A DNA stretch of 11,587 bases from Candidatus Omnitrophota bacterium (GTDB lineage Bacteria; Omnitrophota; Gorgyraeia; Duberdicusellales; 4484-171): NCBI GenBank assembly GCA_014728785.1, contig WJKZ01000260.1, forward strand, positions 1 to 11,587, read 5' to 3'. A program made the translations under genes and the position numbers. The first letter of the stretch is position 1, and each line of letters opens with the position of its first letter. Under the pieces are notes generated by a model. That model made no database searches, had not been told where the DNA came from, and saw only the letters and a program-made list of their open reading frames with translations. This document shows positions 1-6,527 of this stretch, in pieces.

Positions 1-924
1 CTCTTTACCCTGGGCCAAATTCTTTTCTTTATAGGAAAACCAGCTCCCTGACCTTTTAAGGATACCTGCTTCCAAGCCCGCATCGATAAGAGAGCCTGTT
101 TTGGAAACTCCTTCGTTATACATTATCTCAAAGATTGCTTCCCTGAAAGGAGGGGCAACTTTATTTTTCACTATCTTGGCTCTCACCCTAATGCCTGCAG
201 GACCTTCCGAAGAAGTTATGGTGGCAATCCTTCTTAAATCTATTCTAACTGAAGAATAAAATTTCAAAGCCCTTCCTCCGGGGGTTACTTCCGGAGAACC
301 AAACATAACTCCGACTTTTTCTCTTATCTGGTTTATGAAAGCAACGCTTGTTCTTGATTTACTTGTTGCTGCCGTAAGCTTCCGCAAAGCCTGGCTCATC
401 AGGCGGGCCTGGAGCGCAATTTGCGAATCGCCCATCTGACCTTCGATTTCGGCTCTGGGAACCAGAGCTGCTACCGAATCCACAACAACCATATCCACAG
501 CATTAGATCTTACCAATGCTTCCACGATTTCTAACGCCTGCTCTCCTGTATCCGGCTGAGAAATCAGGAGATCCTCGAGTTTCATGCCTATCGTCCTGGC
601 ATAACTGGGGTCAAAGGCATGTTCGGCATCAATAAAAGCAGCCACTCCGCCGATAGCCTGAGTCTGGGCGAGTACGCTCAGCATCAGAGTAGTCTTTCCG
701 GAAGATTCAGGCCCGTAGATTTCAACTGCTCTACCCCGGGGAAGCCCTCCTACCCCCAACGCTTTATCCAGAGATATTATGCCGGTAGGTATAGCCTCAA
801 CATCAAGCTTCATCCCTTCGCCCATACGCATTATAGCGCCTTTTCCGAATTGTTTTTCTATCTGTGACAGGGTTAAATCTAAAGACTTCTGCCGGCTGTT
901 TGCTGGGTTTTTTTCTTTAGCCAT
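1..924 (-). CDS. recA: RecA recombinase (C-terminus cut off by window edge)
   Basis: RecA is the ATP-dependent DNA strand-exchange protein of homologous recombination and, where an SOS system exists, the co-protease for LexA self-cleavage. The frame is open from the ATG at 922-924 to base 1, giving 308 residues; about 40 C-terminal residues should lie outside. Walker [10 protein letters not shown] is at residues 71-79, the catalytic Glu is in DAEH (Glu101), and Walker B VVVDS is at 146-150. These are followed by [10 protein letters not shown] (loop L1 area), FINQIREK and the L2-region motif [10 protein letters not shown]. No intein or frameshift interrupts it. The start is fixed by AGGAGG four bases upstream of the ATG (929-934). 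The gene follows plsY by 70 bases, and that gap carries a consensus promoter. No LexA-type box (GAAC-N4-GTTC or CTG-N10-CAG) is visible there. The identification is secure. Confidence 0.98.
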   Translation of the reverse strand, partial: MAKEKNPANSRQKSLDLTLSQIEKQFGKGAIMRMGEGMKLDVEAIPTGIISLDKALGVGGLPRGRAVEIYGPESSGKTTLMLSVLAQTQAIGGVAAFIDAEHAFDPSYARTIGMKLEDLLISQPDTGEQALEIVEALVRSNAVDMVVVDSVAALVPRAEIEGQMGDSQIALQARLMSQALRKLTAATSKSRTSVAFINQIREKVGVMFGSPEVTPGGRALKFYSSVRIDLRRIATITSSEGPAGIRVRAKIVKNKVAPPFREAIFEIMYNEGVSKTGSLIDAGLEAGILKRSGSWFSYKEKNLAQGKE

Positions 925-953
925 ATATCCTCCTCTTAAATTTTTGGATTCTA

Positions 954-982
954 ATTATACTCTTAACCAAACCGGGTGTCAA
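954..982 (-). promoter_or_regulatory. Consensus sigma70 promoter of recA
   Basis: Read on the minus strand, a perfect -35 TTGACA (977-982) and a perfect -10 TATAAT (954-959) are separated by exactly 17 bases. Transcription should start near 946-948, leaving a leader of about 22-24 bases that contains the recA Shine-Dalgarno sequence. The element sits wholly between the plsY stop (995-997) and recA. recA can therefore be transcribed apart from the phospholipid genes, although read-through from upstream is also possible because no terminator is seen. Confidence 0.88.
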
Positions 983-994
983 ACCCTCTCTGCC

Positions 995-1600
995 CTACTT
1001 AAAGCGGTGTTCTTTTCCTTTTACCAGTTTGGATATATTTTCTCTATGCCTTAAAAGAATCAAAACAAAAAAAGAAACTGCGGTAATCTTTAGGGGCAAA
1101 GGCTGTCCGAACAAAAAAACCAAAACCGCAAACGAAAAACAGGCAAGGATAGAAGCCAGAGATACGTAACGAAAGACGGAAAAAACAAAAATCCATACTA
1201 TGACAGCCAGCAGGAGTACTTTCCAGAGGCCCGGAAAAACGGCAGCCAGACCCCACATTGCTCCCAAGCCGGTTGCCACACCCTTGCCGCCTTTGAACTT
1301 TAAAAAAACAGGCCAGGTATGACCTACGACAGTCAGGACAGCGGCGGCAATAAGCAGATAGTCGCCTGATACAAAAAAGATATATCTTCCCAAAAGAGGG
1401 GGGAGAAACCCTTTAAAGAAATCTAAAAAGAATACTAATATACCCCAATCTCTGCCTGCAGTCCGGAATACATTGGTAGCGCCGATATTTCCGGAACCGT
1501 GGTCTCTTATGTCTATACCTTTGACTTTTTTAGCAACCAGATAACCAAAAGGCAAGCTACCGGATAAATAACTAATAATGAGAAGAATTAATCCTGACAT
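995..1600 (-). CDS. plsY: Glycerol-3-phosphate acyltransferase PlsY
   Basis: PlsY is an integral membrane enzyme that transfers an acyl group from acyl-phosphate to the sn-1 position of glycerol-3-phosphate, the first acylation of phospholipid synthesis. The 201-residue length is normal for the family. The N-terminus has the typical SYLSGSLPFGYLVAK segment (10-24). The three family motifs are visible: GSGNIGATNVFR (35-46), GHTWPVFLKFKGGKGVAT (93-110), and RYVSLASI (144-151) followed by the C-terminal HRENISKLVKGKEHRF (185-200). Several hydrophobic stretches agree with a multi-pass protein. The ATG at 1600 lies inside the end of pgsA (29-base overlap), which suggests coupled translation. A GGAG about 12 bases upstream is a weak ribosome site. 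plsY needs acyl-phosphate, normally made by PlsX, which is not encoded here. Family assignment is secure. Confidence 0.95.
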   Translation of the reverse strand: MSGLILLIISYLSGSLPFGYLVAKKVKGIDIRDHGSGNIGATNVFRTAGRDWGILVFFLDFFKGFLPPLLGRYIFFVSGDYLLIAAAVLTVVGHTWPVFLKFKGGKGVATGLGAMWGLAAVFPGLWKVLLLAVIVWIFVFSVFRYVSLASILACFSFAVLVFLFGQPLPLKITAVSFFVLILLRHRENISKLVKGKEHRFK

Positions 1601-2120
1601 TTGCAGCTTTTACTCCCCGTATAAAATAATCGATACCTGAGATAAGAGTGAAAATAACGGTAAGGAAAGCGATAAAAAAGGAATAAGGTATATTCAAAAG
1701 GACCCATAAAACCATTGTCATCTGGAAAAAAGTGGTCAATTTTCCCCAGATAGAAGGAGAAACCGTAACATCAATTTTTAAAAAATGGAGTATAATAAAT
1801 CCCAATAATATAATTACATCCCGGCTCACTACTATCAAAACCACCCATAGGTATATATTAAAATGAAGCAAATACAGAGAAATAAAAGCGGTAAGCAAGA
1901 GCAATTTGTCTGCCAGGGGATCAATAATCTGGCCCAGCTCGGACTTCTCTTTTTTCATCCTGGCAACCAATCCATCAAACAAATCACTCAGGACAGCCAG
2001 AACAAAAACCAGCGTAGCAAAATATCTGCAATAAGGCTGGGTATGAGAATAAATAAGCAAAGATACAAAAACCGGTATTAATATAATTCTGATAGAGGAG
2101 ACTTTATCGGCGAAACTCAT
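1572..2120 (-). CDS. pgsA: CDP-diacylglycerol-glycerol-3-phosphate 3-phosphatidyltransferase
   Basis: This membrane enzyme makes phosphatidylglycerol-phosphate from CDP-diacylglycerol and glycerol-3-phosphate, the committed step to phosphatidylglycerol. The 182-residue protein carries the complete CDP-alcohol phosphotransferase signature D-x2-DG-x2-AR-x8-G-x3-D-x3-D, with Asp46, Asp49, Gly50, Ala53, Arg54, Gly63, Asp67 and Asp71. The N-terminus (RIILIPVFV, 11-19) and the later WGKLTTFFQM (125-134) fit PgsA better than other family members, and several hydrophobic helices surround the motif. ATG 2120 is the only usable start, because an in-frame TAA lies two codons upstream. No Shine-Dalgarno sequence precedes it. 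A 51-base A+T-rich gap separates it from the lipoprotein gene upstream. Its end overlaps plsY, so two phospholipid enzymes are encoded together. A different alcohol substrate cannot be excluded from sequence alone. Confidence 0.92.
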   Translation of the reverse strand: MSFADKVSSIRIILIPVFVSLLIYSHTQPYCRYFATLVFVLAVLSDLFDGLVARMKKEKSELGQIIDPLADKLLLLTAFISLYLLHFNIYLWVVLIVVSRDVIILLGFIILHFLKIDVTVSPSIWGKLTTFFQMTMVLWVLLNIPYSFFIAFLTVIFTLISGIDYFIRGVKAANVRINSSHY

Positions 2121-2171
2121 ATTTTATGGTTGGAAGATTTTAAATACATAAGTTACCCCAAAATATATAAA

Positions 2172-2432
2172 TCAAAATAACTCTGTCCCGTCGTAAGGAC
2201 AATACTTAACCGATGCCGGGAATTCTCTTCCGCAAACCGGACAAATTTTATCCTCCTCTTCTTTTGTTTTAACATCTCCCGCTTCCCGGATTTTAACCCG
2301 GCCCTCTGTGGAGGAAGGGACAGCAGGAGATTCCCCGGAGCTTTTCTCATAAGCACCTTTTTCATATAAAAAAGTAGTACATCCTGTAAATAAAAGCATG
2401 GCTGCTAAAAGAATAATCTTAAATTTTTGCAT
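2172..2432 (-). CDS. Small lipoprotein with C-terminal zinc-knuckle motif, function unknown
   Basis: I do not recognise a named family for this 86-residue protein. It starts with a lipoprotein signal: Lys3 and Lys5, a hydrophobic run at about 6-16, then a lipobox ending TGC with Cys18 as the likely lipidated residue. The -3 position is Phe, less usual than Leu. Residues 20-60 are charged and low in complexity, like a flexible linker. The C-terminus has CPVCG (64-68) and CPYDGTEL (78-85), a zinc-ribbon-like knuckle in which Cys64, Cys67 and Cys78 are clear ligands; Asp81 stands where a fourth Cys is often found. The start is supported by GGAGGAG eight bases upstream (2441-2447), one of the best ribosome sites in the window, so translation is likely. 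It lies 18 bases after lepB. The combination implies a membrane-anchored metal-binding or redox-sensitive module outside the cytoplasmic membrane; the role is unknown. Confidence 0.8.
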   Translation of the reverse strand: MQKFKIILLAAMLLFTGCTTFLYEKGAYEKSSGESPAVPSSTEGRVKIREAGDVKTKEEEDKICPVCGREFPASVKYCPYDGTELF

Positions 2433-2450
2433 ACTATCTTCTCCTCCACT

Positions 2451-3062
2451 TTATTCTATAATCCCTATTCGTTTAGGGGGCCACCACACAAAGACAGCTT
2501 TCCCGACTATATCTTCCTTTTTGGCTGTCCCCCAGAATCTACTGTCAAGAGAAGAAATGCTGTTATCCCCTAAAAAAAAATACTCACCCTCGGGAACGGA
2601 GATCACTTCCTCTTCTTCTAAATAATCTCCTTGATTATAGTAATAATTCCTGGCTATGCGGGGATCTAATACCATATTGCCGTTTACATAAACATTGCCG
2701 TCTTCAATAGAAACTTTATCTCCTCCGACAGCAATCAATCTTTTAATATACTGCTTTTTGCTGAAATCATACCATGCTTTTTCAGCCTCCTGGGGAGGCA
2801 GGAATACCACAACATCACCAACCTGCGGTTCCCTGAAACCTTTTATCCTGAAATCAGTGAAAGGAACCTTTGGACCGAAGGCGAGTTTAGTTACAAAAAT
2901 CTTGTCGCCGGGCATAAGAGTAGGTACCATTGAAGTGGTGGGTATTTTATAGACCTGGAAGAAAAATGAACGCAGAAAGGTAGCCAGAATCGCTGCGAAA
3001 ATGATAGCCTCTATCCATTCTCTTACCGCACCTTTCTTTTTTAAAGGATACCTTTTTCTCAT
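2451..3062 (-). CDS. lepB: Signal peptidase I
   Basis: This is the membrane-bound Ser/Lys protease that removes signal peptides from secreted proteins on the outer face of the cytoplasmic membrane. In the 203 residues, a basic N-terminus (KKKGAVREW) is followed by one transmembrane segment (about 17-38). The catalytic Ser44 is in PTTSMVPTLMPGD and the general-base Lys107 is in YIKRLIAVGGD. The conserved box E appears as GDNSISSLDSRFWG (165-178), and the C-terminus GKAVFVWWPPKRIG is typical. Family motifs more often read PS/TGSMEPTL, so PTTSMVPTL is a mild variant. The ATG at 3062 is the only start before an in-frame stop, and no Shine-Dalgarno sequence precedes it. A promoter-like element sits directly upstream. 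Signal peptidase I does not cleave the downstream lipoprotein, which would need signal peptidase II. Confidence 0.97.
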   Translation of the reverse strand: MRKRYPLKKKGAVREWIEAIIFAAILATFLRSFFFQVYKIPTTSMVPTLMPGDKIFVTKLAFGPKVPFTDFRIKGFREPQVGDVVVFLPPQEAEKAWYDFSKKQYIKRLIAVGGDKVSIEDGNVYVNGNMVLDPRIARNYYYNQGDYLEEEEVISVPEGEYFFLGDNSISSLDSRFWGTAKKEDIVGKAVFVWWPPKRIGIIE

Positions 3063-3068
3063 GTTAAT

Positions 3069-3097
3069 ATAATAATCGCTAATTCGGGTTAAGTAAA
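3069..3097 (-). promoter_or_regulatory. Candidate promoter of lepB, predicted leaderless
   Basis: On the minus strand, TTTACT (3092-3097, four of six matches to TTGACA) and TATTAT (3069-3074, five of six matches to TATAAT) are 17 bases apart. The -10 ends six bases before the lepB ATG, so the expected start of transcription falls on or next to the A of the ATG. This agrees with the absence of a ribosome-binding site. The surrounding 96-base gap after lepA is A+T-rich, where chance matches are common, so the call is tentative. Confidence 0.4.
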
Positions 3098-3158
3098 GTT
3101 TAATATGTCATAAACAGAGATTTCTCGCTACTCCACGGATAAAAATAACCGGAACATG

Positions 3159-4961
3159 CTACATTTTCAGCACTTCCAGAAAAGCTTCCTGAGGTATAGT
3201 AACGTTACCAAGTTGTTTCATCTTCTTCTTCCCCTTTTTCTGCTTTTCCCATAATTTTCGTTTTCTGGTCACATCTCCCCCATAACATTTAGCAGTAACG
3301 TTTTTACGTAAAGGAGGTATGCGTTGTGAGGCTATTATCTTGGAACCGATAGTGGCCTGGATATTAACTTCAAACATCTGCCTGGGTATCAATTCTTTGA
3401 GTTTTTCCACAACCGCTCTTGCTTTCTCTTCCGATTTTTCCCTGGATACCAGCAGAGAAAAAGCCTCGGTCTTTTTTTTGTTAAGCAGAATATCTATTTT
3501 TACTATGTCGGTCTTGCGGTAGCCGATAAATTCGTAATCAAAAGAAGCATAACCTTTAGTCAGAGATTTTATATTATTGTAAAAATCAACGACTATCTCT
3601 GCCAAAGGCAGATTAAATACTATACTCAGCCTGTCCTGACCCAGATAGTCCATCTTTACAAACTCACCCCTGCGGGATTTAGCCAGATCGCAGAGTACAT
3701 CCATATTCTCCACCGGAGTTACCATGGAAGCCTTCACGAAAGGCTCCTGCATTTCTTCTATACGGGAAGGATCAGGGAATTTATGAGGATTCTGTATATT
3801 TTTAAAGGAATCAGACCCTTTCTCTTTTAATCTATACATGACATTGGGAGAGGTTAAGATCAGATCCAGGTCATATTCTCTTTCGAGCCTTTCCTGAACT
3901 ATTTCCATATGCAGAAGACCGAGAAATCCGCAACGGAAACCGTAACCGAGCGTACCTAAATTATCCGCTTCATAAGTAAAAGAGGAATCTGAAAGTTTTA
4001 ATTTTTCTATTGCCTGACGCAAAACAGGGTAATCTTTGGGAGAACTGGGGAATATCCCGCAAAAAACCATAGGAGATATCTTCTTGTAACCTTCGAAAGG
4101 TTTAAGCGTAGGTTCTTCGGCAGAAGTTATGGTATCTCCTACGTCTATTTCCTGGGGATTTTTTATATTGCAGCATATATAACCTACCTCTCCGCATATA
4201 AGATCTTCCTTTTTTTGGGGCTGGGGAGCAAAAATGCCAACCTCCTCTACCCGGTATTCTTTTTTCTGATGCATAAGAAATATGCGGTCTCCTACGCTGA
4301 TATTTCCGTCAAATACCCTTACAAACAGGATAACCCCTTTGTAAGAATCGTAAATAGAATCAAAAAGAACCGCCTTAAGGTTATCCTTAATATTTCCGGA
4401 AGGAGCAGGCACTTCTCTGATAACCCTGTCCAGCAACTCTTTTACGCCTTTACCTTCTTTGGCCGAAACCAACGATATCTCCCGGCGGCGGAAACCAAAT
4501 ATTTCCGATAGCTGGCCGCAGCTTCTCTCGATGTCGGCTCCGGGCAGATCTATCTTATTAAGAACGGGGATTATTCTTAAATCACTTTCCAGAGCTAAAT
4601 GAAAATTTGCTACGGTTTGTGCTTCTACCCCCTGGGAGGCGTCAACGAGCAAGATAGCCCCTTCGCATCCTTTTAAGGATTTGGCCACTTCGTAAGTAAA
4701 ATCGACGTGTCCTGGGGTATCGATAAGATTAAGGATATAAGCATCTCCTTCGTAAGGTATCTCCAGACGCACCGCCTTTGCTTTGATAGTAATGCCTCTT
4801 TCTCTTTCCAGTTCCATATTATCCAGCATCTGCTCGGTGATTTTGCTGCGGTCAAAGGCTCCGATTATCTCAAGAAACCTATCGGCAAGAGTTGATTTGC
4901 CGTGGTCAATATGAGCAATTATACAAAAATTTCTTATTTTTTCAGTGAAGTTATTATCCAT
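3159..4961 (-). CDS. lepA: Elongation factor 4 (LepA GTPase)
   Basis: LepA is a ribosome-associated GTPase related to EF-G, implicated in translation under stress and in ribosome biogenesis. At 600 residues it has normal length. Numbered from ATG 4961, the G motifs are AHIDHGKST (16-24), RGIT (55-58), DTPGH (81-85), NKID (135-138) and SAK (166-168), followed by domain II and the EF-G-like domains. The LepA-specific C-terminal domain is present, with SQRIPPLRKNVTAKCYGGD and RKRKLWEKQKKGKKK, and LEVLKM ends the protein. The start is ambiguous by one codon: a TTG at 4964 directly precedes the ATG at 4961. I chose the ATG, which has an AGG eight bases upstream. The gene lies 89 bases after cmk and 96 bases before lepB. 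lepA and lepB are neighbours in many bacteria, as in Escherichia coli, where the pairing gave lepA its name. Confidence 0.97.
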   Translation of the reverse strand: MDNNFTEKIRNFCIIAHIDHGKSTLADRFLEIIGAFDRSKITEQMLDNMELERERGITIKAKAVRLEIPYEGDAYILNLIDTPGHVDFTYEVAKSLKGCEGAILLVDASQGVEAQTVANFHLALESDLRIIPVLNKIDLPGADIERSCGQLSEIFGFRRREISLVSAKEGKGVKELLDRVIREVPAPSGNIKDNLKAVLFDSIYDSYKGVILFVRVFDGNISVGDRIFLMHQKKEYRVEEVGIFAPQPQKKEDLICGEVGYICCNIKNPQEIDVGDTITSAEEPTLKPFEGYKKISPMVFCGIFPSSPKDYPVLRQAIEKLKLSDSSFTYEADNLGTLGYGFRCGFLGLLHMEIVQERLEREYDLDLILTSPNVMYRLKEKGSDSFKNIQNPHKFPDPSRIEEMQEPFVKASMVTPVENMDVLCDLAKSRRGEFVKMDYLGQDRLSIVFNLPLAEIVVDFYNNIKSLTKGYASFDYEFIGYRKTDIVKIDILLNKKKTEAFSLLVSREKSEEKARAVVEKLKELIPRQMFEVNIQATIGSKIIASQRIPPLRKNVTAKCYGGDVTRKRKLWEKQKKGKKKMKQLGNVTIPQEAFLEVLKM

Positions 4962-5050
4962 CAAATTAACCTGATTAATAACGGTAAATCATGAATCCTG
5001 CCAATATTAAAAATAATAGCGGGATATAAGGAAGTCGTTTTTAATTTTTT

Positions 5051-5692
5051 TTATCTGTTTATTCGCTTTGCCAAAAACGAAACCACTTCTTCCACGGCCA
5101 AATCGCTGGTATCCAGATAAAAAGCATCTTCGCTGCGACGCAGAGGGCCGCTAACCCTGGATAAATCAGCATGGTCCCTCCTCTCTAAGTCGTTTTTTAC
5201 TTCATCAAAAGATACTTTTAGTTTTTTACCTTTCATCTCGCTGAACCTGCGCCTGCTTCTTGTGGAAGGGTTGGCATCGAGGAAAAATTTATAATCCGCA
5301 TCCGGAAAAACAATAGTAGTAGTGTCTCTACCCTCGACTACGCAATCTTTACCCCGGACAATATTTCGTTGTAAATTGACCATAACCTCCCTCACCCCGG
5401 GATGACAAACCACAGCTGATATACTCTTATCTATAAGGGGCGTTCTTATCTGGTCGCTCACATCTTTATCATCCAGGTAAAACCTTCCTTCTTTTATCTG
5501 AAAATTAAGATTTTCGGCTATTTCCCTTAATACCTCCTCGTTATCTAAATCGGCACCTTCCTCCAGTGCTTTTAAGGTAAGGGCTCTGTAGGTAGCCCCC
5601 GTATCCAGATAAAAAATACCTGTTTTTTCTGCCAGAAGTTTTGCGACCGTAGTCTTGCCTGAACCGGCCGGACCATCTATTGCGACTATCAT
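5051..5692 (-). CDS. cmk: Cytidylate (CMP/dCMP) kinase
   Basis: Cmk phosphorylates CMP and dCMP with ATP, feeding CTP and dCTP pools; CTP is also needed to make CDP-diacylglycerol for phospholipids. The 213-residue protein opens with the P-loop GPAGSGKTT (7-15) and the LDTGATYRALT motif (29-39). It also has VEGRD (119-123), FPDADYKFFLDA (129-140) and the lid arginines in STRSRRRF (143-150), with ERRDHADLSR (170-179) and PLRRSEDAFYLDTS (183-196) as expected. After GRD the sequence reads TTT, where IGT or MGT is more usual. The ATG overlaps the tyrA stop by four bases (5689-5692), so translation is probably coupled; no separate Shine-Dalgarno sequence is seen close to it. cmk next to aromatic genes is a recurrent bacterial arrangement, usually with aroA between tyrA and cmk; here aroA is missing. 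Confidence 0.97.
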   Translation of the reverse strand: MIVAIDGPAGSGKTTVAKLLAEKTGIFYLDTGATYRALTLKALEEGADLDNEEVLREIAENLNFQIKEGRFYLDDKDVSDQIRTPLIDKSISAVVCHPGVREVMVNLQRNIVRGKDCVVEGRDTTTIVFPDADYKFFLDANPSTRSRRRFSEMKGKKLKVSFDEVKNDLERRDHADLSRVSGPLRRSEDAFYLDTSDLAVEEVVSFLAKRINR

Positions 5693-6525
5693 AAAGTTTT
5701 TTTGTGTTTTAAGTTAACCTTTTTTATGAAATTTAGAAGACCCTCTTTGTCGCCTTTGCTGAGGATACTTTTAAGTTCTCCCAGGGCATCACGAAAACCT
5801 TCTATATCTTTAATCAAGTTGGACCGGTTGGATAAAAATATTTCCGCCCACAGAGAGGCGGATGAAGCAGATATGCGGGTCAGATCGCGGAAACTGCCTG
5901 CGGAAAATTTCACAAACCTGTCATCAACATAAGAGGTAAGCACAAACGAAACAGCATGGGGAAGATGAGAAACTTTAGAGAGAATCCTGTCATGAACCTC
6001 CGCTTTCATAAATACTGTCTTTGAACCCAAAACATTCCACAGGTTTTTGATTTTTTTAACTGCAGCTTTAGCCGGAGAAGAAGTTATAATACACATTTCT
6101 CCCCGGTAAAGGTCTTTACGGCTGAACTCCGCCCCACTCTTTTCACTGCCGCATAGAGGGTGACAGCCGACAAAAAAAACACCGGAAGGAATTATTTTAG
6201 AAGCCTCCTTTTCTATCAGCTGCTTACTGCTGCCTAAATCAAAAACTACACAGCCTTTTTTAAGGTATGGTTTAATTCTTCCGAGATATTCTATATTGAC
6301 CTCAACCGGCAGGGCTAAAACTATTATATCCGCATCCCGGACTACTTTATCCACTTTACGGGTGACTTCATCTGTAAGTTTAAGCTTCTTTATCTTTTCG
6401 TAAGACTTTTTGTTCCTGGCATACCCGCAAATACGAATCCGGGGGAATCTATCTTTTAGGACAAGGGCAAAAGAACCCCCCATAAATCCTATCCCGAATA
6501 TACCTACTTTTTTTACAGACTTCAT
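5689..6525 (-). CDS. tyrA: Prephenate dehydrogenase (tyrosine branch)
   Basis: This enzyme oxidatively decarboxylates prephenate to 4-hydroxyphenylpyruvate using NAD(P)+ (some relatives use arogenate), the branch leading to tyrosine. The 278 residues begin with a Rossmann fold, KVGIFGIGFMGGSFA (6-20). The dinucleotide-domain strand VVFDLGSSK (93-101) precedes the family signature GCHPLCGSEKSGAEF (120-134) with His122. SHLPHAV (186-192) and the substrate-binding SFRDLTRIS (211-219) follow. No ACT or chorismate mutase domain is attached, so tyrosine feedback, if any, would act on the core. The start at 6525 lies two bases after the aroF stop, with no Shine-Dalgarno sequence within normal distance, so it is probably translated by coupling to aroF. 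Cofactor preference and prephenate versus arogenate specificity cannot be read with certainty. Confidence 0.95.
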   Translation of the reverse strand: MKSVKKVGIFGIGFMGGSFALVLKDRFPRIRICGYARNKKSYEKIKKLKLTDEVTRKVDKVVRDADIIVLALPVEVNIEYLGRIKPYLKKGCVVFDLGSSKQLIEKEASKIIPSGVFFVGCHPLCGSEKSGAEFSRKDLYRGEMCIITSSPAKAAVKKIKNLWNVLGSKTVFMKAEVHDRILSKVSHLPHAVSFVLTSYVDDRFVKFSAGSFRDLTRISASSASLWAEIFLSNRSNLIKDIEGFRDALGELKSILSKGDKEGLLNFIKKVNLKHKKTL

Positions 6526-6527
6526 TA

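Noticed and set aside
2153-2365. A 70-codon minus-strand frame overlapping the lipoprotein gene
   Set aside because: It has no signal, motif or ribosome site, while the overlapping frame has a lipobox, a Cys knuckle and a strong Shine-Dalgarno sequence.
4975-5004. Promoter-like pair before lepA (TTGGCA, 18 bases, TATTAA)
   Set aside because: The predicted transcript would start at about 4968, after the AGG that seems to serve as the lepA ribosome site, and the -10 matches only four of six bases.
5036-5052. T-rich run after cmk that might be a terminator
   Set aside because: On the transcribed minus strand the run is A, not T, and no G+C-rich hairpin precedes it.
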